From NCBI GenBank assembly GCA_029866215.1, contig JARWZU010000001.1, forward strand, positions 1 through 64,000: a stretch of DNA of 64,000 nucleotides, in the 5' to 3' direction. Shown here in pieces: positions 30,470 to 38,022 of the stretch. The DNA is from Akkermansiaceae bacterium. GTDB lineage: Bacteria; Verrucomicrobiota; Verrucomicrobiia; Verrucomicrobiales; Akkermansiaceae. A program made the position numbers and the translations under genes. Under the pieces are notes generated by a model. The model made no database searches, was not told the origin of the DNA, and worked only from the letters and a program-made list of their open reading frames with translations. Within the stretch, counting starts at the first letter, position 1, and every line of letters begins with the position of its first letter.

Positions 30470-32014
30470 ATGAAAACTACCACATCTCGCCTGTTGTCGC
30501 TCGCCATGCTGGCTATCGTCCCCGCCTGTTCGAAAAAGCCCGTCAATGTCACTGGGCAGGTCTTTGTTGTTACGAAGGGACGTGAAAACATCAAGATGGG
30601 CGGCTTGGAAGTCCGCGTGATCCCTGATGCTGAGTTTCTGAACATGGCCAAGGCGACGGTGCCGTGGATGCAGGAGGAAGCGCGCAAGGAGGCTCAGTGG
30701 AAGACTGACGCTGATTTCCTGACCGCTTTCATCCACGAAGTCCAGGCGATGGAGGAAGCAGCTCCCAACCCAATTCCAGAACTGCCCATCATCCGTAAGG
30801 CCATCGTGGAGGAATCAGGATCTGCCGATAGCCTTCTCAAGTCAGCTCTCTCCGCCGGCATCTTGCCGCGCGGCATGGGGATGCTGATGTCTGGCGCGTC
30901 GTCTACTTTGTCTGCATCGACGGATGCGGATGGGCGTTTCACGGTTCCCATCATAGGGAAGACCTGGTTCATCGCTGCGGGCCAGCGTGAGGTGGGCGAG
31001 CAAACGGAGGAATACCTGTGGTTGAAAGGCTTTGAGGCTCCGGCAGACGTGACAAGCGCCACCATGGCGATTTCCAACGAGGCTGACATCGATTCGGAAG
31101 ATGGGCTCTATTCACTTCTAACGCAAGTCATCGGCGCACCTGGTGAGCTGGAAGGCTTCCGAAAGGTGGAGGTTTCAGAGAAGATGAAGTCGATGGTCAC
31201 CCGTCATCGTGAAGCAGCCAACGCGGCCAAGGAAAAGTCAGAACGTGAGGCTGCAGAAGCAAAAGCCAAAGCGGAGGCTGCATACGCAGAGGCTTCTGGC
31301 AAACGGGCAGGTGAAGAAAAGATCATTGAGATAAGCCCCGGCGTAACCATGACTTTCTGCTGGTGCCCTGCGGGGAAATTTACGATGGGAAGCCCACCAT
31401 CCGAGGCCGATCGGAGCAAGGATGAGGATCAAGTAGAGGTGACGCTCAGCCGGGGTTTTTGGATGGCAAAGACGGAGGTCACCCAAGCGCAGTGGCTGGC
31501 GGTAATGGGGGCGAATCCAAGCCATTTCAAAGGCACCGACCGACCCGTCGAAGAGGTCAGCTGGGAAAATGCCCAAGAGTTTCTGTCGAAGATCAACGCG
31601 ATCGTAGGGAACTCAGATGGAGGAAAGATGGTCCTGCCGACGGAAGCGCAGTGGGAATATGCAGCGCGTGCCGGAGAAGCTGGTAGGGTTTCAGGAGGCA
31701 CGTTGGATGACGTGGCTTGGTATAGAGGCAACAGCGGGAGTGAGACTCATCCAGTAGGGACGAAGCAGCCGAATGCTTGGGGGCTACATGATATGATCGG
31801 GAACGTATCGGAGTGGTGCGCAGATTGTTATGAAAGCGAGCTTGAAGGGGGTGTTGATCCACGGGGCGCTGCTTCGGGCACGGACCGGGTGCTCCGGGGC
31901 GGCAGTTGGCTCTACTACGCGGGCTACTGCCGCGTCGCGTCCCGCTACGGCGACGGCCCGTCCTGCACGAGCGGCAGCATCGGTTTTCGTGTCGCCCGTA
32001 GTTCAGTTCCCTAG
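30470..32014 (+). CDS. FGE-sulfatase lipoprotein with DGR-like variable C-terminus
   Basis: A protein of 514 residues from ATG at 30470 (an in-frame ATG at 30455 is less likely). The lipoprotein signal MKTTTSRLLSLAMLAIVPAC puts the Cys at 20. A carboxypeptidase-regulatory-like beta domain follows (VTGQVFVVTKGR...TDADGRFTVPI), then a charged Ala-rich stalk (about 245-275). The FGE/SUMF1 domain begins near 293 (TMTFCWCPAGKFTMGSPPSE) and includes FWMAKTEVTQAQWLAVMGA, LPTEAQWEYAARAGEAG and GLHDMIGNVSEW. The last 35 residues (RVLRGGSW to GFRVARSS) have unusual NNC codons; see the separate variable-region entry. It is surface- or periplasm-anchored. Its FGE half is nearly identical to that of the gene at 33325-35148. 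Confidence 0.82.
   Translation: MKTTTSRLLSLAMLAIVPACSKKPVNVTGQVFVVTKGRENIKMGGLEVRVIPDAEFLNMAKATVPWMQEEARKEAQWKTDADFLTAFIHEVQAMEEAAPNPIPELPIIRKAIVEESGSADSLLKSALSAGILPRGMGMLMSGASSTLSASTDADGRFTVPIIGKTWFIAAGQREVGEQTEEYLWLKGFEAPADVTSATMAISNEADIDSEDGLYSLLTQVIGAPGELEGFRKVEVSEKMKSMVTRHREAANAAKEKSEREAAEAKAKAEAAYAEASGKRAGEEKIIEISPGVTMTFCWCPAGKFTMGSPPSEADRSKDEDQVEVTLSRGFWMAKTEVTQAQWLAVMGANPSHFKGTDRPVEEVSWENAQEFLSKINAIVGNSDGGKMVLPTEAQWEYAARAGEAGRVSGGTLDDVAWYRGNSGSETHPVGTKQPNAWGLHDMIGNVSEWCADCYESELEGGVDPRGAASGTDRVLRGGSWLYYAGYCRVASRYGDGPSCTSGSIGFRVARSSVP
31910..31981 (+). other. Putative DGR variable region (VR)
   Basis: Twenty-four codons after the TGG of RGGSW. Twenty end in C and the other four are GCG, GCG, CCG and ACG, whereas the same gene just upstream uses mixed third bases. 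The positions that vary in this fold read CTC, TAC, TAC, GGC, TAC, TCC, TAC, GGC, GAC, GGC, TGC, AGC, GGC and AGC. That is what adenine-specific mutagenesis of AAC codons in a template repeat would give. The framework (CRVA, R, PS, IGFRV) keeps invariant codons. No reverse transcriptase or template repeat occurs in the window, so the retroelement would have to act in trans. Confidence 0.6.
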
Positions 32015-32159
32015 CACAGCAAGCTGCGGAGCGAACGGAACGGAGCCAGCGGAGCGAGGGACGAGCGGAGAAGGCGGAGTGAAGGGAGTGAAGTGTCTTC
32101 GATTCCCGCGCTGCGGGTGGATTTTTTGGATCAGAAATCATCACTACCACCCGCAAGCA

Positions 32160-32612
32160 CTATTTTGTCTCTGTAATCGCCTTGGCGGATCCGGTCTTCA
32201 CCCCGTATTTGGTATCGTAAACCTTGGACACGCCGTTCTTGTCCTTTTCGATGATCTGGGTGGGAGAGCCGGTCTTCACCCCATACTTCGCGTCGTAAAC
32301 CTTCGAAACCCCGTTCTTATCCCTCTCGATGATCTGGGTGGGAGAGCCGGTCTTCACCCCGTACTTCGCGTCGTAAACCTTGGATACACCGTTCTTGTCA
32401 GTCTCGATGATCTTGGCCGGAGAGCCAGTCTTCACCCCGTATTTGGTATCGTAAACTTTGGACACGCCGTTCTTGTCCGTCTCGATGATTTTGGCGGGAG
32501 ATCCGGTTTTGACGCCGTATTTGGCGTCGTAAACTTTGGACTCCGACTTCTGCTGCGCCTGCGACGTTGCGGCGGTTGCGATGAGGGTCGCGGTGATGAG
32601 GGAAACTTTCAT
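32160..32612 (-). CDS. Secreted protein of five 26-residue repeats
   Basis: A protein of 150 residues from ATG at 32612; upstream in-frame starts lack support. A signal peptide (MKVSLITATLIATAATSQAQ) is followed from residue 25 by five units of SKVYDxKYGVKTGSPxxII (plus ExDKNGV), the fifth shortened (GSAKAITETK). Unit variation is limited to A/T, AK/TQ and T/R/K. I do not recognise the family. The gene is in the opposite orientation to both flanking FGE genes and its stop converges on the FGE lipoprotein gene 145 bp away. Confidence 0.7.
   Translation of the reverse strand: MKVSLITATLIATAATSQAQQKSESKVYDAKYGVKTGSPAKIIETDKNGVSKVYDTKYGVKTGSPAKIIETDKNGVSKVYDAKYGVKTGSPTQIIERDKNGVSKVYDAKYGVKTGSPTQIIEKDKNGVSKVYDTKYGVKTGSAKAITETK
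32163..32540 (-). repeat. 78-bp tandem coding repeats
   Basis: Four full units of 78 bp and one partial unit of 66 bp encode the 26-residue repeats of the secreted protein. Neighbouring units are nearly identical at DNA level, including silent positions, which suggests recent amplification or ongoing unequal exchange. The period is in frame (26 codons). Confidence 0.8.
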
Positions 32613-32859
32613 ATTAAAATCTGATTGTAGATTGGATGATGGGCAGGGAATTTGCTTTTGGCTGTTGGTTTTTGAATCAATCCGCTGGGCTCTAATTGGC
32701 CAAAGAAGGGGAATTGAGTATAGGAATAGTATGAGCAAGGGGCCCAATCTTGTCAATGATCGGGCAGCATGGAATAGGCTTCCGCCACCCTCCCTGGTAT
32801 CCGCCATCATTGAGGAGGCCTGCGGAAAACCCAGCCTGCGGCTCCTCATTTTTTTGATC
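32613..32859. other. Intergenic region upstream of the repeat-protein gene
   Basis: About 250 bp between the divergent repeat-protein gene and the second leader copy. It must hold the promoter of the minus-strand gene, but no clear -35/-10 pair stands out. A candidate hairpin is 32817-32845: AGGCCTGCGG and, farther on, the reverse CCAGCCTGCGGCT region with an AT-rich end (CATTTTTTTG at 32847-32856), which could terminate plus-strand transcripts ahead of the leader. Confidence 0.35.
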
Positions 32860-32934
32860 GGCGCTGCACTCTCAAGCCTGCTGAATCATTTTAGCCATTA
32901 GGGGTCTGAAATAGGAATTGTCAGGGCCTAATAT
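32860..32934 (+). promoter_or_regulatory. Duplicated 75-bp leader, copy 2
   Basis: This copy matches 27181-27255 in 73 of 75 positions. The inverted repeat arms are 32897-32909 (ATTAGGGGTCTGA) and 32921-32932 (TCAGGGCCTAAT). Conservation stops at 32934, although downstream coding sequence becomes similar again about 60 bp later. It probably drives the second coiled-coil/FGE pair with the same control as the first. Confidence 0.6.
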
Positions 32935-32953
32935 GCAATTTAATGTTAGTGAG

Positions 32954-33298
32954 ATGAATGTTCTAAAAGATACTTTCAGCCGCAAGGATGGGACGCTAAA
33001 TGCCATGGGCCACATGGCGGCGATCAATCAGCGCACTCAACAGATCGCCCAGCAGAAAAAACAGGCAGTGGCGATCCGCGCCAAAACGGCGGCGCTGGAA
33101 GCCGCCAACCGCAACGAGGCAGACCGCACCAAAATCGAAAAACAGCGCCTCGTCATCGAGCAAGAGCGCCTCAAGGCAGAGGAGGCAGAGCACGAGATGC
33201 GCAAGCAACAGGCGGAGTTGGCCAAGCAGTTGCGTAGCTTCATGGCTGACAGCTTCGTTGCACTCGAGCGTCTCGAAAAAATCCGCACCGCACACTGA
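32954..33298 (+). CDS. Small coiled-coil protein, copy 2
   Basis: A protein of 114 residues from ATG at 32954, paralogous to 27275-27619. From DGTLNAMGHMAAI onward the two are very similar, with conservative changes (QQKKQAVAIRAKTAALEAAN). The first 13 residues differ more (MNVLKDTFSRK against MSDLQDSFNRN). It is a soluble, entirely helical, charged coiled coil of unknown function. It ends 26 bp before the next FGE gene, repeating the arrangement of the first unit. Confidence 0.7.
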   Translation: MNVLKDTFSRKDGTLNAMGHMAAINQRTQQIAQQKKQAVAIRAKTAALEAANRNEADRTKIEKQRLVIEQERLKAEEAEHEMRKQQAELAKQLRSFMADSFVALERLEKIRTAH

Positions 33299-33324
33299 AA
33301 CCCTCTTTCCGAAACCTACCCCAA

Positions 33325-35148
33325 ATGATCGACGATACACTCCTCCGCCAGGTCGCCGTGCTGCAGGCGAGTCTCAAAATGCTCGAGTCCCAGTCGGACG
33401 TGCTGAGTGATCCCGCAGACATGAAGGAGCTGGGGCTCTACAAGTCCCGCTTGTCCGACTACATCGAGGCTCAGGTCCGCGCAGGGGATCTGCCGCGCGA
33501 TCCGTTCCAGGCCATTGAGCAACGCCTCAGCGCCTTGTCCGAGTTTTTCGCGGTGGCGGATCAAGAATTCCAGCGCCTCAAGAGCTGGAAAGCGGGTTGG
33601 ATCAATTCTGTCCCAGCGGTGGGTCTCGCCGACCTGCAATCCGCAAGGACCGAACTGGCCGAGTTGGTCGCGGAGGTTCCACACATTCAGGAGCGCCTCG
33701 CGCAGCGGTTGTCACCACTGGACTGGAATGACTCGCTGGACCTCCATGCGGAACTTCTCGCCTGCGCCCAGTGCGTGAGTTGTGGTGAGAAACTTCCGCA
33801 ACATGCGAAATGGCGCCAGAAACCTTATCAATTCACCCGCGGTGAGGGGGATTACGCCAAGGAAACTTCGGCTCATTTCACCGCCATGGGCTTGAGAATC
33901 GACGGGTTGATCGCACTTCATGCGGCTCATGTGAAGGCCTTGGCCGACACCGAGCATTACCTTTCAAATGACGCGATCCGGAGTGCGGAAAAGTCATTTC
34001 TAGGCATGGGGAAAGACAGATTTTCTGACGTCGATTATACGCCGGTAGAGTCACGGCTCGCAAAGGTCCTCAGCGTGTTCGTGCAATTCAAGAGCCTGGA
34101 TGCATCACTCGATCAGCGTCTTGAAACGAACGAATCCAAAGCCATCGATGCAGAGCTCGATCAGTTGCGCGGACTGACCGCCAAGCCGGATTCGGAGTTG
34201 GCTCGGGAGACCATGGCCCTCCTGCAGGGCTTCGAGTCTCGTGTCGCTGCTGCGCGAAAGGCCCGTAAAAAGCGCAAAGTGAGGAACTTCACCGTGATGT
34301 CGCTGCTCGCGTTGGCTGTTCCAGCTGCTACGTCATTGGTGTTCAACGAGTACGCCAAGGCAGGAGGCAAAGCGGTTTTCGCAAAGGAAAAAGCGGAGGC
34401 AGCATACGCAAAGTCCTCTGGCAAGCGGGCAGGTGAAGAAAAGGTCATTCAGATAAGCCCCGGCGTAACCATGACCTTCTGCTGGTGCCCTGCGGGGAAA
34501 TTTACGATGGGGAGCCCACCATCCGAGGCCGATCGGAGCAAGGATGAGAATCAAGTAGAGGTGACGCTAAGCCGGGGTTTTTGGATGGCGAAGACTGAGG
34601 TCACCCAAGCGCAGTGGCAGGCGGTGATGGGGGCGAATCCAAGTCATTTCAAAGGCACCGACCGACCCGTCGAAAATGTCAGTTGGAATGATACCCAAGT
34701 GTTTCTGACGAAGGTCAACGCCCTGGTGGGAAGTTCGGATGGAGGTAAAATGGCCCTGCCGACGGAAGCTCAATGGGAGTACGCGGCGCGGGCAGGGGAC
34801 ACCGGGCCGTTTTCGGGAGGCACACTCGATGAGGTGTCTTGGAATTGTCAAAATAACCAAGAAAGGACTCATCCAGTTGGCACGAAGAAGCCGAATGCTT
34901 GGGGATTGCACGATGTGCATGGGAATGTGGCGGAGTGGTGCTGGGACTTGTATGGTACCCATGAAACCGAGTCGCTGACGGATCCACAGGGGGCTACTTC
35001 GGGCACGAACCGGATGCTCCGGGGTGGCTGTTGGGGCGGCAAGCCGATCTACAGCCGCGCTGCGTTCCGCGGCAATAACCTCCCGTCCAGCGCGATGCAA
35101 TACTTCGGGTTCAGGGTGGCCCGCAGTTCAGTTCTTCAGAGCCAGTAG
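33325..35148 (+). CDS. Coiled-coil, transmembrane, FGE-sulfatase protein, copy 2 (mosaic)
   Basis: A protein of 607 residues. Residues 1-320 parallel the first copy (MIDDTLLRQVAVLQASLKML, DPFQAIEQRLSALSEFFAVA, a Cys-containing segment LACAQCVSCG). One membrane helix is at about 322-341. The stalk and FGE half (about 358-607: GKRAGEEKVIQISPGVTMTF, FWMAKTEVTQAQWQAVMGA, LPTEAQWEYAARAGD, GLHDVHGNVAEWCWDLYG) instead closely match the lipoprotein at 30470-32014. The C-terminus RGGCWGGKPIYSRAAFRGNN is unlike either relative and also carries many NNC codons (GGC, GGC, ATC, TAC, AGC, TTC, GGC, AAC, CTC, AGC, TAC, TTC), so it may be a second variable region. Confidence 0.8.
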   Translation: MIDDTLLRQVAVLQASLKMLESQSDVLSDPADMKELGLYKSRLSDYIEAQVRAGDLPRDPFQAIEQRLSALSEFFAVADQEFQRLKSWKAGWINSVPAVGLADLQSARTELAELVAEVPHIQERLAQRLSPLDWNDSLDLHAELLACAQCVSCGEKLPQHAKWRQKPYQFTRGEGDYAKETSAHFTAMGLRIDGLIALHAAHVKALADTEHYLSNDAIRSAEKSFLGMGKDRFSDVDYTPVESRLAKVLSVFVQFKSLDASLDQRLETNESKAIDAELDQLRGLTAKPDSELARETMALLQGFESRVAAARKARKKRKVRNFTVMSLLALAVPAATSLVFNEYAKAGGKAVFAKEKAEAAYAKSSGKRAGEEKVIQISPGVTMTFCWCPAGKFTMGSPPSEADRSKDENQVEVTLSRGFWMAKTEVTQAQWQAVMGANPSHFKGTDRPVENVSWNDTQVFLTKVNALVGSSDGGKMALPTEAQWEYAARAGDTGPFSGGTLDEVSWNCQNNQERTHPVGTKKPNAWGLHDVHGNVAEWCWDLYGTHETESLTDPQGATSGTNRMLRGGCWGGKPIYSRAAFRGNNLPSSAMQYFGFRVARSSVLQSQ

Positions 35149-35182
35149 GCGGAAAGCAGGAAATTCCTGCCGCTGCGATGGG

Positions 35183-35866
35183 TTACCGCGTCCAAGATCC
35201 TCTGACGACCGGCAGAAAGCCTTGGCCGACGACGACGTAGGAGGTTGCGCCGCGGGCCCCTTCAAGCGGGACTCCGATGGCTTTTTTCCAAGCAGCACTC
35301 ATGCTTTCGCCCGAGTGGCAGCCCCAGCTCTTGCAGGCCGCCTTGCGGGTGAAGATGGACGACTTGATCCTACGAAGGTCGTTTTCGTGGAGCCATGAGT
35401 TCGAGACCGCCATGATGGTATTGCCGTAGTCAAACATGAACGCGTGGCGGTTCGAGTGACCGAAGAAATCAAAGCTCTCGATCGAGTTGCGGGGGCGTGA
35501 GTTCAGGGCATTGAGGAAATCGCCAGAACTTTGGAACCAGATCAGGGTCACCTTGCGCTTGGTCGCCAGTTCAGAAATCCACTTGGTGTAGGGCTTGTTG
35601 TCCTCACGGCCACGGGTCTGATAGCTGGGCTTGTGGACCATCCAAACGACCGGAGCGTTTGGGCCGCGGGTTTTGCGAATCTCATCGATGCGCAAGGTTG
35701 AGGCTCGGATGAAATTCGCCCACCAGCGGTCATGTTGGTCATCGGGCACGCGCAAGCTCTCCCATTTGCGGAGCGCGGGTCCACCCGTGACGACGATATG
35801 GTCTGCTCGGCTGTAAGAGGCGAATGCCAGCAGCGAGAGAGCGATGAGGTGAGCGCGGCCGATCAT
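35183..35866 (-). CDS. Secreted protein with possible His/Cys (clan CD-like) active site
   Basis: A protein of 227 residues with a signal peptide (MIGRAHLIALSLLAFASYSRADH). Two blocks suggest a caspase/gingipain-like fold: a hydrophobic strand ending FDFFGHSNRHAF (His near 136) and a later strand ending CKSWGCHSGESMS (Cys near 184-187). In clan CD peptidases a strand-His-Gly and a strand-Cys arrangement form the dyad. The assignment is inference from spacing only and the family is not recognised. It lies downstream of tpiA on the same strand and converges on the FGE gene, with a GCAGGAAATTCCTGC palindrome between them. Confidence 0.55.
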   Translation of the reverse strand: MIGRAHLIALSLLAFASYSRADHIVVTGGPALRKWESLRVPDDQHDRWWANFIRASTLRIDEIRKTRGPNAPVVWMVHKPSYQTRGREDNKPYTKWISELATKRKVTLIWFQSSGDFLNALNSRPRNSIESFDFFGHSNRHAFMFDYGNTIMAVSNSWLHENDLRRIKSSIFTRKAACKSWGCHSGESMSAAWKKAIGVPLEGARGATSYVVVGQGFLPVVRGSWTR

Positions 35867-35955
35867 GGGCAGTGGGCGGTTGGACTCCCGAACAGGAATC
35901 CGGCTGAGCTCCTGGACCGCTTGATGACAAGCGGGCGAAGGGTGGCTCGGGCGGC

Positions 35956-36753
<798 letters not shown>

Positions 36754-36785
36754 GGTATTCGAGTGGAGTGAGAACGGTGGGGAAG

Positions 36786-37982
36786 TTAAATTTCGGTGAG
36801 GGCAGCGACGCCGGGGAGGACTTTTCCTTCGAGCAGTTCCAATGAGGCACCGCCGCCGGTCGAGATGAACGTCATTTGATCATCCAAGCCGAACTGATTC
36901 ACGGCGGTGACTGAGTCGCCACCACCGACGATCGTGACGGCGTCGCTCTTTGCCATGGCTTCTGCGATTGCGCGCGTGCCCTTGGCGAAGCTTTCGATTT
37001 CAAAGACGCCCATCGGGCCATTCCAGATGATGGTTTTGGCGGTCGCGACCTCCTTGGTGAACTCCTCGATGGCCACGTCGCCGATGTCGATGCCTTCCCA
37101 GCTGTCTGGGGTTGAGCCACCTTGTTCGTAAGGAGCGGTGACTTGGGTTTCGGCACCTTCCTTGAATTCTTGGGTGATGCGTGTGTCGGCGGGAAGGAGG
37201 AAGCGGACGCCCTTGGCCTTCGCGGTGGCGAGGATTTCGAGAGCGAGGTCGAGCTTGTCGGCTTCCACGCGGCTATTGCCGGTCTGGTAGCCCTGGGCCT
37301 TGCGGAACGTGTTGGCCATCGCGCCACCGATCAGGAAGGCATCGGCCTTTTCCATGAGAGCGGTGATGACTTGGATTTTATCCGAGACTTTCGCGCCGCC
37401 CATGATCACCAAGAATGGGCGCTCTGGGTTGCGGAGTTTGCCGTCGAGGTATTCGAGTTCGCGCTCCATCAGGAGTCCCATGGCGCTTTGCTTCACGTAG
37501 TGGGTGACGCCCTCCGTCGAGGCGTGGGCGCGGTGAGCGGTGCCGAACGCGTCGTTCACATAAATTTCGGCGGAGCCGGCGAGTTCCTTGGCGAAGCTTG
37601 CCTCATTGGCCTCCTCGGCAGGGTAAAAGCGGGTATTTTCGAGGATTAGGACTTCGCCGGGGGCGAGTGCGGAACGGAGTGCGGCGACTTCGGCACCGAT
37701 GCAATCCGGAGCGAGCTTGACCGGTTGTCCGAGGATTTCGGCAAGGCGGGCGGCGGCGGGTGCGAGCGAGAAAACCGCTTCTGGGCCACCCTTTGGACGA
37801 CCGAGGTGTGAGCAGAGCACCAGTTTGGCACCGCCGGAAATCAAGTGTTTGATCGATGGGACGGCGGCTTGGATGCGGGTGTCGTCGGTGATGACACCGT
37901 CTTTGAGAGGGACATTGAAATCCACACGCATGAGGACTTCCTTAGAGGATACATCGAGATCGCGAATCGAGAGTTTGGCCAT
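36786..37982 (-). CDS. pgk: Phosphoglycerate kinase
   Basis: A protein of 398 residues from ATG at 37982. The substrate-binding N-domain has MRVDFNVPLKDG and LCSHLGRPKG. The hinge and C-domain have FLVIMGGAKVSDKIQ, NGPMGVFE and the nucleotide loop GGGDSVTAV. It forms ATP from 1,3-bisphosphoglycerate in glycolysis. The pair with tpiA matches a common bacterial arrangement. It begins 40 bp after the stop of the large HEAT/TPR gene upstream. Confidence 0.98.
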   Translation of the reverse strand: MAKLSIRDLDVSSKEVLMRVDFNVPLKDGVITDDTRIQAAVPSIKHLISGGAKLVLCSHLGRPKGGPEAVFSLAPAAARLAEILGQPVKLAPDCIGAEVAALRSALAPGEVLILENTRFYPAEEANEASFAKELAGSAEIYVNDAFGTAHRAHASTEGVTHYVKQSAMGLLMERELEYLDGKLRNPERPFLVIMGGAKVSDKIQVITALMEKADAFLIGGAMANTFRKAQGYQTGNSRVEADKLDLALEILATAKAKGVRFLLPADTRITQEFKEGAETQVTAPYEQGGSTPDSWEGIDIGDVAIEEFTKEVATAKTIIWNGPMGVFEIESFAKGTRAIAEAMAKSDAVTIVGGGDSVTAVNQFGLDDQMTFISTGGGASLELLEGKVLPGVAALTEI

Positions 37983-38022
37983 GGGCGGAGAATCCCGCAC
38001 TAATCTCGATTGGGTGTCAAGA

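Noticed and set aside
29705-30736. A 343-residue minus-strand frame over the AbiGi-like gene and the lipoprotein start
   Set aside because: The plus-strand frames have family motifs and lipoprotein signals; the antisense frame has none.
35156-35170. Palindrome GCAGGAAATTCCTGC between the FGE gene and the convergent secreted protein
   Set aside because: It is perfect, but the loop would be a single base and no T-run follows, so it is not a convincing terminator.
27181-35182. A DGR reverse transcriptase, Avd gene or AAC-rich template repeat for the variable region
   Set aside because: I looked for these around the FGE genes and elsewhere in the window and saw none; the retroelement is therefore not claimed as present.
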